Positions 8,548 to 16,642 of a stretch of 64,000 bases of DNA are shown here, one piece after another. This DNA comes from Sphingobacterium sp. HMA12 (GTDB lineage: Bacteria; Bacteroidota; Bacteroidia; Sphingobacteriales; Sphingobacteriaceae): NCBI RefSeq assembly GCF_002933815.1, contig NZ_BEYR01000001.1, forward strand, positions 1,840,691-1,904,690, in the 5' to 3' direction. A program made the position numbers and the translations under genes. Below the pieces are notes generated by a model, which saw only the letters and a program-made list of their open reading frames with translations, did no database searches and was not told the origin of the DNA. Numbering within the stretch: position 1 is the first letter of the stretch; each line of letters begins with the position of its first letter.

Positions 8548-9969
8548 TTAATAGCAGTCCGATACGATCTGAGCGCTGTCCAAATATGTCTGTATTTCCA
8601 CCTGTAAAAGTTCCTGACATGCCAGAGAAATCTCTTCCAAAACATCTTTTTGCATAGCCAGCGAACCACAGATCATTATAGTACCTTTATCTTGCAAAAC
8701 CTGTGTCACCAGACCAGATTGTTGCCTAATAAGGTCTGTAACGTATAGCTTTTCTTCAGCTCGGGAAAAAGCCAAATATTGCCCTGAAAGTTTGCCGCTC
8801 TGCAAGTAGTAATCCATTTCCTGTTTCAAAAAATTGTCATATACATCTTTTTGCCTTGAACCATAAAACAGATGAACAGGAACTCGTCTGTTCGCATTTA
8901 TCATTCCTCTAAAAGGTGCAATGCCCGTTCCGTTAGCTATCATGATTACTGGGCGTTTATTATCAGGAAAATGAAATTTAGGATTTTCCATTATCCTGGC
9001 CTTAACTGAATTGCCTAAAACTGTATTTTTAAGGAAAGTACTTCCTAGTCCGCCAGGAAATTCACGAACTACTAATTCTATAGCATCGCCTATCCTGCTA
9101 ACAGAATAGAAACGTTCCCTATTATCGTCGGCAGGATAAATGGATAAAAGGTCACCGCTTGTAAAGTTGACATTAGTATCTGGCTTGATGCGGACCCTGA
9201 ACAATTGTTCATCTTCGGAAAAATACCTATCAATAAATACAAAGGTTCTTAATTGTTTGGGTTTGACAGAAAATAGAGCTGGAGATGCTATTAATGGCAA
9301 GGAATAGTAGTTTACTAGTGCTTTTATCCATTCACAGAACTCTTCGACATTATTATCGTTTACTTTGTACAGCGGCATTGGCATATCAGCCCAGCTTTGC
9401 TCTTTCAGAGCTCTGAATATCCGTTCAGAATAACCGCAAAAATCGGCGTAATCCGTCGACCCTAGGCCAACTATCGAAACATTTATTTGCTGTCCCTGCG
9501 GAATTTTCTGTAGCCTATTTAAAAAACGGGAAGCACTTGAAGGAGCATCACCTTCTCCATATGTGGATGTAAGCACCATAAGATACTTGGCTTTTGGATA
9601 TTCCGTATAGTCATTCAGATCGGCCAAATAGGATTTTAAACCTCTATTTGCCAATTGGTTCATTAATTCCTTCGCAAAGACACGGGTGCCACCAGTTTCA
9701 GAACCAACCAATAAAATGAATTCCGCATCTGCACCAGTATTGGGATTGTCAGACATGTCTATACCTACGGATGTCATCTTGTTTTTTAAAATAACACCGA
9801 ACAAGATATAGAATAAAAGTCCCAACGCCCCAATTAGGAATATAATAGGCCCAGTTTTGTCAATGGGGCCACCTATCTGTAATAGCGAAATAGGGATAGC
9901 AAGCAATCTTTCCAGAGATATAGTTGCAATGCTATCGATGTGTATAACAGCCATAACTGTTTCAATCAT
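8548..9969 (-). CDS. Membrane-anchored flavodoxin / ferredoxin-NADP reductase-like flavoprotein
   Basis: A 473-residue diflavin reductase of the cytochrome-P450-reductase / sulfite-reductase type. Residues 1-62 carry a hydrophobic N-terminus with a membrane helix near 41-61 (IIFLIGALGLLFYILFGVIL). A flavodoxin domain follows: the FMN phosphate loop VGSETGGTRVFAKEL and STYGEGDAPSSASRF. The C-terminal half has the FAD motif ERFYSVS, the NADPH-binding ANGTGIAPFRGM and CGSLAMQKDVLEE. It should pass electrons from NADPH through FAD and FMN to a membrane partner. The upstream PepSY-type membrane protein and flavin-reductase-like lipoprotein, 36 bases and further upstream on the same strand, are the likely partners. 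In related systems PepSY/flavodoxin-reductase pairs serve iron or flavin reduction; the acceptor here is not shown. Confidence 0.88.
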   Translation of the reverse strand: MIETVMAVIHIDSIATISLERLLAIPISLLQIGGPIDKTGPIIFLIGALGLLFYILFGVILKNKMTSVGIDMSDNPNTGADAEFILLVGSETGGTRVFAKELMNQLANRGLKSYLADLNDYTEYPKAKYLMVLTSTYGEGDAPSSASRFLNRLQKIPQGQQINVSIVGLGSTDYADFCGYSERIFRALKEQSWADMPMPLYKVNDNNVEEFCEWIKALVNYYSLPLIASPALFSVKPKQLRTFVFIDRYFSEDEQLFRVRIKPDTNVNFTSGDLLSIYPADDNRERFYSVSRIGDAIELVVREFPGGLGSTFLKNTVLGNSVKARIMENPKFHFPDNKRPVIMIANGTGIAPFRGMINANRRVPVHLFYGSRQKDVYDNFLKQEMDYYLQSGKLSGQYLAFSRAEEKLYVTDLIRQQSGLVTQVLQDKGTIMICGSLAMQKDVLEEISLACQELLQVEIQTYLDSAQIVSDCY

Positions 9970-10005
9970 TATATTTTAGAATTTTATTATCTATTCGTCT
10001 TCTTA

Positions 10006-10593
10006 TCAAAAAATCAGAAACAACAAAGGAATGATAATGCCGATAACGAATTCAATACCCCGGATACCGAAGAAACCGCGGTCGCCTTTGTTCATAATCA
10101 ACCCCGTGATGATGACGATGATGATACTGATGGCAAATGCATCGGAAAAATACTTCCAGTATGTACCTGGATTATAGTGCAGAAAAGATAATTGGAAGAA
10201 AAACGGGCGTCTTTTTATCCCTAGATATTCCACCTGCCCGTTTACGGTATTAACGCTAAAGGAGGATCCGGTAGAAAGGAACACTTTAAGTGTTTGGGGA
10301 TTGGGATAAAAATGTTTTTTGTAATGTTGGTCTTCGGACACGGGTTTCAGCAGGTTTACGATTTCGTCTTTAGTAAAATTTGCACTGCGCGGAAATTGTC
10401 CTTCAGCTTTGTACTGTTGGACGGAAACGTCATACTGGGGGTTAAAAATGCTTTGGTGGTTCATTGCAATCCCGGAAACAACGTAAATGAAAAGCACTCC
10501 TGAAAAAAAGAAGGATAAGTGACCATGTAGATTGCGGCTGTACTTGCGTAAAATATTACCCCAGGTTGGATTGTTAATTATTTCTTTAGCCAT
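10006..10593 (-). CDS. PepSY-type membrane protein
   Basis: A 195-residue membrane protein with the layout of short PepSY-associated TM proteins. Helix 1 (residues about 27-45) is flanked by histidines: HGHLSFFFSG before and MNHQ after. A periplasmic PepSY-like loop follows (about 50-130, with FTKDEIVNLLKP and INTVNGQVEYLG-type strands), then LHYNPGTYWKY and two hydrophobic stretches (AISIIIVIITGLIM and GIIIPLLFLIF). The paired histidines beside helices could bind haem or help move electrons. The start overlaps the end of the lipoprotein gene by 16 bases, so translation is coupled. It probably links the cytosolic diflavin reductase to a periplasmic acceptor. Confidence 0.8.
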   Translation of the reverse strand: MAKEIINNPTWGNILRKYSRNLHGHLSFFFSGVLFIYVVSGIAMNHQSIFNPQYDVSVQQYKAEGQFPRSANFTKDEIVNLLKPVSEDQHYKKHFYPNPQTLKVFLSTGSSFSVNTVNGQVEYLGIKRRPFFFQLSFLHYNPGTYWKYFSDAFAISIIIVIITGLIMNKGDRGFFGIRGIEFVIGIIIPLLFLIF

Positions 10594-11222
10594 ATATTGG
10601 TAATTTCAGATATAAACATATTGTGATGGGACATCGGTGCATTTTTGTACATATCGGCAATTTTATAGGACGGAACTGTCTTATTATAGTCTAAATCCTG
10701 TATCATTATATTTTTACATTCAATAATCATCCTTGCTTCCTTATAGGATATTAGTCCGGAAGGCGTCTTTATCGGTGTAAGACCTGCTTCTTTCACTTTG
10801 TCGTTAGACTTTCCTGATTTACTACCTAAAATGTGTAATGCTCCTCGGTATTTTTCTGGGAAGACAGCCAATGTGTAGCCACTCTCCTGTTGTAAAAACT
10901 GATAAGTATATCTGCTGCTGTTTATGAAAGTAAAAACAACTGGTTTTTCCCATATAAAACCTAGTCCCCCCCAGCTGATCACCATGCTGTTAAATGCATT
11001 TTCTTTGCCTGCCGTAACCACCATCCATTGCTCACTGACAAGCTCGATAGCATTGTCAGGTAGATCTTTTGGGTCAATGTGATCGTACTGTGACTGCCAT
11101 CCAGTATTTTGCGTGATGTTGTGCGTTTTCTTGACAGGTGGCTTTGGATCATTACTACAACCTGATAATGCCAGGACTAATGGTAAAAATCCCCAGAGCC
11201 ACTTTATGCTTGTTGTTTTCAT
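10578..11222 (-). CDS. Lipoprotein with flavin-reductase-like (split-barrel) domain
   Basis: A 214-residue protein with a lipoprotein signal (LVLALSGC, Cys22). From about residue 60 it resembles the flavin reductase / DIM6-NTAB split-barrel family: LVSEQWMVVTAG, NSMVISWGGLGFIWEKPVVF, INSSRYTYQFLQ, YTLAVFPEKYRGALHILGS. Those proteins bind FMN or FAD, normally in the cytosol. A version exported as a lipoprotein and placed first in an operon with a PepSY membrane protein and a diflavin reductase suggests an extracytoplasmic flavin or metal-reducing terminal component. That role is inference. It has no tight upstream neighbour, so it should carry the operon promoter, which I could not define. Confidence 0.8.
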   Translation of the reverse strand: MKTTSIKWLWGFLPLVLALSGCSNDPKPPVKKTHNITQNTGWQSQYDHIDPKDLPDNAIELVSEQWMVVTAGKENAFNSMVISWGGLGFIWEKPVVFTFINSSRYTYQFLQQESGYTLAVFPEKYRGALHILGSKSGKSNDKVKEAGLTPIKTPSGLISYKEARMIIECKNIMIQDLDYNKTVPSYKIADMYKNAPMSHHNMFISEITNIWLKK

Positions 11223-11539
11223 CTTTTATGGGCTAAACCCCTCTATAGTAGTTATTTAAATTGTTTACATAGAAATGCTGGATACGAAATTATCCGCATA
11301 CACTGTTTTTTTATCTGTACCTTAAGTGTTTTTTTTAATTTTTTAAAAAAAAGGAAACATCTCCTCTTATTAATCTCTGTATAGTTGGACACCATACTTT
11401 TTTTGCAGTAAAAATTAAGGCGAATTTTTAAAGTTGTCTTTTATTTTAAGCATGACATTGTAGAAAATATGGTATAAAAAATAATCACAAGACCTTATCA
11501 ATATTGTTTTGCTAATACATCCATTTCCGGCTTCCTCCA
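11223..11539. other. Gene-free AT-rich spacer
   Basis: The stretch is very AT-rich with T runs near 11328-11350. It should hold the promoter of the redox operon reading leftwards, but I see no good -33/-7 pair. No frame with recognisable content. Confidence 0.5.
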
Positions 11540-11745
11540 TGTTCAATAAATTTAGATTTGAACCCTGCACACTGCAAGTAATAATATCCTCATTTGAAAC
11601 AATAGCTACATCTGTATTTTTCGCAATTATTTGGATATTTAAGTCATATTCTATATATGTTGAAGGTGTAATTTGCTAATGAAGCGATTGATATCAATTG
11701 CCTTAGCCATTGGATTTCCGGAAGTAAATAAATTGGTAATAATAT
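11540..11745 (-). pseudogene. Decayed UlaG-like metal-dependent hydrolase fragment
   Basis: The reverse strand encodes FTSGNPMAKAIDINRF and then, in another frame, LNIQIIAKNTDVAIVSNEDI followed by LLNMEEAGNG. These align in order with residues 25-40 (FITGNPLASKIDITKL) and 55-100 (VEAIAKNTDAVIVSNPEI, MNHGGSWN) of the intact hydrolase immediately upstream at 11910-12599. Stops and a frameshift separate the blocks, the metal-binding HxHxDH part has been lost and the C-terminal half is missing. It is the wreck of a second, diverged copy. Confidence 0.75.
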
Positions 11746-11909
11746 GGATTATCTTAAACAAGAGTACCAAAATCATACTCAAAATTAATTAACCCATATT
11801 ATGTGATTTGAATATTATTTTTGATTCTACTTTATGCTAATTCAAAATCGATTGGCGCTTCAGGATCAAAAGCTAGCGCATTTAAAAGGTCTTTTTTCTA
11901 TTAAAGAAT

Positions 11910-12599
11910 TTAATTCTTACCTGACAACTCAATTGACTCTCCAATATCTAAGAGCAGCAATTCCTTGCCTTTTTCGGAAAATAATCGTTTTGATTCTTCA
12001 TGATTGATCTCAATAAAAGGATTTGTATCAAAATGATAACCCAAAATCCTATCACAATCTAAAAAGTCGGAGGCTATTACTGCATCTTCAACATCCATTG
12101 TAAAATTACTGCCAATGGGTAGAATTGCCAGGTCCAATTTGGTACGCAGCGGAATCAATTTCATATCATAAGTCAAAGCGGTATCTCCCGCTATATAAAT
12201 ATTTCCATCTTCAGTATCTATGACGAACCCACCCGGATTTCCGCCGTGGGTACCGTCCGCAAAACTGCTGGAGTGGATTGAATTGACGTATCTTACTTTA
12301 CCAAAATCAAAGTTCCAGCTTCCGCCGTGATTCATAAAATGATACCTAAATCCTCTTTTCTCATAATATGTCGTGATCTCGGGATTTGAAACGATCACGG
12401 CATCGGTATTTTTAGCAATGGCTTCAACATCCAAAACGTGATCAAAATGAGCGTGCGTCAACAATATATAATCCGCTTTGAGTTTTGTGATATCGATTTT
12501 AGAGGCTAGTGGATTCCCTGTTATAAAGGGATCGACAATGATATGTTTTCCTCCCACTTCAATTCCCAATGAAGCGTGTCCGTAAAATGTTATTTTCAT
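11910..12599 (-). CDS. UlaG-like metal-dependent hydrolase (metallo-beta-lactamase fold)
   Basis: A 229-residue cytosolic protein. It shows the short metallo-beta-lactamase-fold pattern: MKITFYGHAS, VDPFITGNP, the metal-binding LLTHAHFDH (His49, His51, Asp53, His54), IYIAGDTALT and GYHFDTNPF. This matches the UPF0173 / UlaG-like branch, whose members hydrolyse varied small substrates and are often annotated without a proven role. The length is normal for the branch. It starts 3 bases after the HxlR gene, which is itself 29 bases after the NmrA-like gene, so all three probably form one operon. Together they look like a small response module for an electrophile or aromatic compound; the substrate is unknown. 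Confidence 0.88.
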   Translation of the reverse strand: MKITFYGHASLGIEVGGKHIIVDPFITGNPLASKIDITKLKADYILLTHAHFDHVLDVEAIAKNTDAVIVSNPEITTYYEKRGFRYHFMNHGGSWNFDFGKVRYVNSIHSSSFADGTHGGNPGGFVIDTEDGNIYIAGDTALTYDMKLIPLRTKLDLAILPIGSNFTMDVEDAVIASDFLDCDRILGYHFDTNPFIEINHEESKRLFSEKGKELLLLDIGESIELSGKN

Positions 12600-12602
12600 T
12601 TT

Positions 12603-12947
12603 TTATTTGATTCTATTCTTTATCTTACCCCAGTCTATGAGTGTGATGATTACTTTTTTTAAAGTATTTCCGTAATCTGTCAATTCATATTGTACAGCAA
12701 TAGGTCGCGAACCTAAAATTCTCCTGGTAATAAGCTGGTTAATTTCCAGTTCTTTCAGCTCCTTGCTCAGCATCTTGGCAGATATCCCACTGACATCTCT
12801 TTCTATACTCGAGAAATTTCTTTGACCATTACATAATATAGAATAGAGAATACGCAGCCTCCACTTGCCGTTCAATAACGTTACGCAGTTTTGCAATGAC
12901 GTCATATCAATTTCAAACTTCTCTATTCCAACAGATTTACCGGTCAT
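12603..12947 (-). CDS. HxlR-family transcriptional regulator
   Basis: A 114-residue winged-helix protein with the full HxlR pattern: LLNGKWRLRILYSIL at the first helices, FSSIERDVSGISAKMLSKEL for the recognition region, and a C-terminal wing IAVQYELTDYGNTL. A Cys at residue 21 (LQNC) precedes the helix, the place where redox- or aldehyde-sensing members carry a reactive Cys; whether it is used here is unknown. It lies between the NmrA-like reductase and the UlaG-like hydrolase on the same strand, so it probably regulates its own operon together with the palindrome at 14022-14040. Confidence 0.9.
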   Translation of the reverse strand: MTGKSVGIEKFEIDMTSLQNCVTLLNGKWRLRILYSILCNGQRNFSSIERDVSGISAKMLSKELKELEINQLITRRILGSRPIAVQYELTDYGNTLKKVIITLIDWGKIKNRIK

Positions 12948-12976
12948 AACAGTTCATTAAGAATGATTATTAGTTC

Positions 12977-13912
12977 TTAACTATTATAAGATTCCCAGTC
13001 GATATTTTTTTCTGCCCATTGTTTTGCAGAGGTTGTCTCAATCCCATTTTTGAAATTAAATGTCTTATCAAAATCCCAGGATACTCCACGACCTGCGCCG
13101 AAAATTGAACGGTATTTTTTAACAAAATTAGTGGGGTCATTTTGAAGGTCATTCTGTAATTCATTGACATCAGAAAGTATACGTTCGTACTTTTGTCCCG
13201 ATAATGATTCTGCGATATCTCCCAACTGTCCATAGGTTAAAGTGTCTCCACCTATGTAAACGATCGTATCTTCAAAAAGCGGCTCTGAAAAAAATATTTC
13301 GGCTGTTAGCATTCCGATATCTTCGGGTGTGGTTACAGTAACAACGGCATCCCAGCCACCGATCGCATTGACCACTTTTTTCTCCAGGTCCAATACACCG
13401 AAGAACGGTTCAAACAGATAACTTGTAAACATACCGGTCGAAATAATCACCCATTTTGTCTTGTTCTGCGAACGAAGAAGTTCACGTACATCAAGCTGTT
13501 CATCAAAAAGATCCTGTGCACTGCCTCTTCCGATGATTTCAAAGTCAACTCCAAACTGCCATGGAAAATACCTTTCAACACCTGCCTCTAAAACTGCATT
13601 GGCCAATTTTAGCTGAAAACCACCTGCGCCACTTCCATAGCCTGTACATGAAATAATGGCATCGAAGTTTTTGAATATTGAAACTAATTCAGACGAAGGA
13701 GCTGACAGATCTCCTGAAAGCAATTGAACATCGAGTGCCTTGATTTCGTCAATATTCTTTTTCTTATCAGGATCTTCAGAATGGATCGTTGCTTCTCTCA
13801 GCAGTACGGTAACTGTAACGTTATGGTAGCTTTTAGCCTTTTTTGCTATATTTCTGATGACCGGCATTCCTAATTCGCCTGCCCCCAAAATTAAAATTGA
13901 TGTATTTTTCAT
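12977..13912 (-). CDS. NmrA-like / isoflavone-reductase-like NAD(P)-binding oxidoreductase
   Basis: A 311-residue atypical short-chain dehydrogenase. The N-terminal Rossmann motif is ILGAGELG (Gly10, Gly12, Gly15), followed by VTVLLRE, AIISCTGYGSG, VERYFPWQFGVDF and a C-terminal domain with VTVTTPEDIGMLTAEI and DTLTYGQLGDI. This matches the NmrA / phenylcoumaran-benzylic-ether-reductase group, which reduces aromatic substrates or senses NADP(H). It is the first gene of a three-gene operon with an HxlR regulator and an UlaG-like hydrolase. A divergent HxlR gene starts 271 bases away; a good promoter (13980-14011) and a palindrome (14022-14040) lie between. Confidence 0.88.
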   Translation of the reverse strand: MKNTSILILGAGELGMPVIRNIAKKAKSYHNVTVTVLLREATIHSEDPDKKKNIDEIKALDVQLLSGDLSAPSSELVSIFKNFDAIISCTGYGSGAGGFQLKLANAVLEAGVERYFPWQFGVDFEIIGRGSAQDLFDEQLDVRELLRSQNKTKWVIISTGMFTSYLFEPFFGVLDLEKKVVNAIGGWDAVVTVTTPEDIGMLTAEIFFSEPLFEDTIVYIGGDTLTYGQLGDIAESLSGQKYERILSDVNELQNDLQNDPTNFVKKYRSIFGAGRGVSWDFDKTFNFKNGIETTSAKQWAEKNIDWESYNS

Positions 13913-13979
13913 TTTAAAAAATTTAAAGATCGCAATTGAAATCCTTTCGTTCTGGTTTCAATTACTTTGTTTCCTTCTA

Positions 13980-14011
13980 CAAATTTAAATCGTTAAAATC
14001 TGGAAAACAAT
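13980..14011 (-). promoter_or_regulatory. Predicted Bacteroidota-type promoter of the NmrA-HxlR-UlaG operon
   Basis: On the reverse strand ATTG (14008-14011) is followed after 20 bases by TAAATTTG (13980-13987), an exact match to the TAnnTTTG -7 box with a 3-of-4 match to the TTTG -33 box. The start codon lies about 60 bases downstream of the expected start site. Confidence 0.6.
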
Positions 14012-14021
14012 AAGGTACACT

Positions 14022-14040
14022 GAGGTAAGCAAGTTACCTC
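14022..14040. promoter_or_regulatory. Palindrome between divergent HxlR genes, probable HxlR operator
   Basis: GAGGTAA-GCAAG-TTACCTC is a perfect inverted repeat with 7-bp arms and a 5-bp spacer. It sits just upstream of the -33 box at 14008. Half-sites AGGTA (14013 region) and GAGGTTA flank it. HxlR regulators bind as dimers to such dyads. Confidence 0.65.
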
Positions 14041-14183
14041 GAGGTTAGTATTTTGATTGATAGCAACATTAATTTCAACTATTTTTTTTCAAATAATAAT
14101 AGTCTTTAAAATTCTCCCTATTCCATATTTTCTCATCAGAATCACATATCTTTAAGAAATATTTTTATTTAAACTAAGAAAAA

Positions 14184-14600
14184 ATGAAAGAATTGATGTC
14201 AGATGAAGAAATCGTAGAAGCTTGGGACGACATTTGTAAAGTTCTGAATAAAGATCAGGACGAACTTAAACGAGATGTATTGAACCACGTTGGCAACAAA
14301 TGGTCACTTTTTGTCATACACGCTCTGGGAATAGATGGCAAAATGCGTTTTTCAAATCTACAGAATCATATTAACGGCATCAGTCAAAAAATGTTGACAA
14401 AATGCCTCCGCGAATTAGAAAGGGACGGATTGGTTTCAAGAAGTATCTATCCCGAAGTACCCCCGAGAGTCGAATATGAACTCACCGCCTTAGGCAGAGG
14501 TTTATTAGTCCAGGTAACGCCCCTTTGGTTGTGGATTGCCGATAATATCAATGCATTTAATGAGGCAAGATCTAATTTTCTAAATGATAGTATCATTTGA
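14184..14600 (+). CDS. HxlR-family transcriptional regulator (divergent)
   Basis: A 138-residue winged-helix regulator with HVGNKWSLFVIHALG, FSNLQNHINGISQKMLTKCL and the wing PPRVEYELTALGRGLL. The N-terminal extension of about 35 acidic residues (MKELMSDEEIVEAWDD) is longer than in the other HxlR protein here, and the Cys of DDICKV is located in that extension. It is transcribed away from the NmrA-like operon, with the palindrome at 14022-14040 about 150 bases upstream of its start. A 7-of-8 match to TAnnTTTG (TATCTTTA near 14147) precedes it, without a clear -33 box. It may control the divergent operon, with the second HxlR gene in that operon acting in feedback. Confidence 0.9.
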   Translation: MKELMSDEEIVEAWDDICKVLNKDQDELKRDVLNHVGNKWSLFVIHALGIDGKMRFSNLQNHINGISQKMLTKCLRELERDGLVSRSIYPEVPPRVEYELTALGRGLLVQVTPLWLWIADNINAFNEARSNFLNDSII

Positions 14601-14829
14601 CGTCTTGTGTTTTGAAAAAAGCTCGCTTTAACATTTCCACATTGTAAACTTTTTTTTTGAAGTAGATTTTGTTATAATCAGTTCACAAGCTTGTTATTTA
14701 CCCCCTAATAAACACTTACGTTACAAGACACCTTAAGGCTTTCGCAATCTCGGCGGAACTAAGATACAGGTTTTAAAAATTTCATTCAGACACCTATTGT
14801 CAATTATGAATAAAATATTGAAAAAATCA

Positions 14830-14911
14830 ATTCTTCAGCCAATAAATGAAGCACTTAAAAATTGCTTAGAAACCCAATTGAGTTTCTAAGCAATTTTTAT
14901 TACTGAAGAAT
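14830..14911. repeat. Nested inverted repeat, long hairpin
   Basis: The inner stem is 17 bp and perfect (14857-14873 against 14882-14898, loop CCAATTGA) and contains TTGCTTAGAAAC / GTTTCTAAGCAA with A and T runs outside. An outer pair, TTCTTCAG (14831-14838) and CTGAAGAA (14903-14910), encloses it. The inner stem looks like a strong bidirectional terminator, but no gene ends within 200 bases. It could close an unannotated small RNA or be the relic of a mobile element. The remaining sequence from 14601 to 15065 shows no coding frame. Confidence 0.7.
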
Positions 14912-15065
14912 AAATCTCTCCCTTCAGAAAGCTATCCATTCAGGAAGTGATTCAAATAGCTTATTATGAAATAATTACATGAGGATGTAATAAAAATAAA
15001 TCGTTTTGAAACGTTTGAATTCTTCCGATTAAAATATTATTCTGAAATTTATAAAAGCGATATAA

Positions 15066-15242
15066 TTATCCATTTGTAAGACGTCGATTTAAAATTTCTT
15101 GACTTTTATTAAAAAGAGAAAATATCGTCAATATTGCAAAAATGAAAGGAAAAATTGAAAGATGCCATATAGCGGCTATAACCAAACTATGAACAGTATA
15201 AAACCAATTTATTAAAATTAAAAAAATAAAAATCAGAAGCTT
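15066..15242 (-). pseudogene. C-terminal remnant of a small two-helix membrane protein
   Basis: The reverse strand is open from a stop at 15243-15245 to a TAA at 15066-15068 and reads KLLIFIFLILINWFY, then SLVIAAIWHLSIFPFIF and AILTIFSLFNKSQEILNRRL. Two hydrophobic helices and a basic end look like a true membrane protein tail. There is no start codon, and the upstream end meets the AraC remnant on the other strand, so it appears cut by a rearrangement. No family recognised. Confidence 0.4.
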
Positions 15243-15356
15243 TCAACAACAGATCCGTCAGTCAGTGAAATTGCCTATGAATTAGATTTTGAACATGCAC
15301 AATCCCTAAGTCGGATCATCAAAGCTAAAACCAAATTTTCGCCATCAGAATTTTGA
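15234..15356 (+). pseudogene. AraC-family helix-turn-helix remnant
   Basis: The forward frame reads LSTTDPSVSEIAYELDFEHA followed by QSLSRIIKAKTKFSPSEF and TGA. This is the second half of an AraC DNA-binding domain (pattern sVseIA-ylGF-sFsr-FKk-G-sPseF). The first helix-turn-helix, any sensor domain and the start codon are gone. Confidence 0.75.
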
Positions 15357-15560
15357 CGACTATTTAATTAAGTAGTGCCTTACTTTCTGTACTATAGATG
15401 AACTTTTTTTTCGAAGATAATTCTCTCCTTACAAAAGAACAGATGTATTCGAAAAGAAACAAAATGCATAACGACGCCTAAAATCAGATAGGTCTGAATA
15501 AGCTTTCAAGCTAATCTTTATTGAGAAAAATCTCTATCAACAAGCATCGGAAAACTCCGA

Positions 15561-15596
15561 AAAACAAAGGGGCCTCCTTAAATCAAAGGAAACCCC
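15561..15596 (-). terminator. Intrinsic terminator of the SusC/D-thioredoxin-protease operon
   Basis: Read on the reverse strand: GGGGtttCCTT, a short loop, AAGGaggCCCC, then TTTGTTTTT. The stem has an internal bubble. It lies 108 bases beyond the stop of the protease gene at 15704. Confidence 0.65.
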
Positions 15597-15703
15597 AATG
15601 CAACTATAACAGTAAAATTAGTTCTTTTGGTTAGCGAATACTGGACTAAATATAAATAATCTAATTAATAAAAATAATTGCAAACTGCTTCTATCGCTGA
15701 TTT

Positions 15704-16594
15704 TTACTTCTCAATTATTTTCCACAATGATTCCACGGGCACAGTATTTTTAACGACCATCTGTACACTTGGATTCATATCGCTATGTAACAACATATTT
15801 GTATTAGATACCGTCCCTACAACATTACCGTAAATATCCAAAACCGGACCTCCACTTGACCCTGTAGCATAATCAGCGGAAATAGCCATCATTTCCCGGT
15901 ATATTCGATTGTTGGGTTCTCCGGTCTGCTCCATATATTTATTATTTATAAAGCCCTGTGAAAAATAGTAATGCATACCCTTAGGGTGCCCGAGCACGTA
16001 AACCTGATCTCCTATCTCCGCACGTTGTGCTAAAGGTAAAGCAGGTAACTCGTCCCCTTTAGTGTCTAGCTGCAAAATAGCAAGATCGTCTATTTTCGAG
16101 GAAGCTAGTATTGATATCACATTATAAGTTTTTCCGTCAGACAGGCGCACAAAGAAACCCTTGGGTTTGTTGCCATCTTTCATAAAAGCATAGGTAGCCA
16201 TCACGTGATAATTTGTGACAACGATACCTTTAGAATCAATGACATAACCGGAAGATTCGCTAAGATGGACCTTATCACATTTTGGACATAGATATGCGCA
16301 TCCCGTAATTACAGTGGCTTGTTTAGCTAATTTGTAAAGGTCATTAGCCTTTAACACTCGCTTGGATGGTTTTATTCCATTAATTTTAACGATACTTCCT
16401 CGTTGTTTCAATTGGTTTTGTGCCAAATTGATATTTAGGGTTCCGTCGGAGGCAAGTAACGAATCTACTGAATGTTCATATGCCGTTAAGATCTTTACGT
16501 CATTTGTAAAAACTTGGGCTTTTCCTTTTCCGACCGTAATACCGGAAGACACAATAATCGCAACCAAATATTTTCCAATTTTTATTTTAAGCAT
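15704..16594 (-). CDS. Exported trypsin-like serine protease (HtrA-like fold, no PDZ)
   Basis: A 296-residue protein with a signal peptide (residues 1-26) and a chymotrypsin-fold protease domain. The triad is visible: His130 in VVTNYHV, Asp170 in KIDDLAIL and Ser247 in GSSGGPV. A CPKC pair (AYLCPKCDKVHL) sits just before the domain and could bind a metal or form a disulfide. There is no PDZ domain, so this is shorter than DegP. It follows two thioredoxin-fold proteins by 48 bases and ends the SusC/SusD operon, before the hairpin at 15561-15596. It may process imported polypeptide or mature the surface complex; this role is inference. Confidence 0.88.
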   Translation of the reverse strand: MLKIKIGKYLVAIIVSSGITVGKGKAQVFTNDVKILTAYEHSVDSLLASDGTLNINLAQNQLKQRGSIVKINGIKPSKRVLKANDLYKLAKQATVITGCAYLCPKCDKVHLSESSGYVIDSKGIVVTNYHVMATYAFMKDGNKPKGFFVRLSDGKTYNVISILASSKIDDLAILQLDTKGDELPALPLAQRAEIGDQVYVLGHPKGMHYYFSQGFINNKYMEQTGEPNNRIYREMMAISADYATGSSGGPVLDIYGNVVGTVSNTNMLLHSDMNPSVQMVVKNTVPVESLWKIIEK

Positions 16595-16642
16595 ATCATA
16601 TATTCTATTGATTCTCCGCGCAGCAACTACGCGGAGGTGTAT

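Noticed and set aside
11822..11895. Short reverse frame LLNALAFDPEAPIDFELA
   Set aside because: It could be the tail of a lost protein, but it is too short and has no start.
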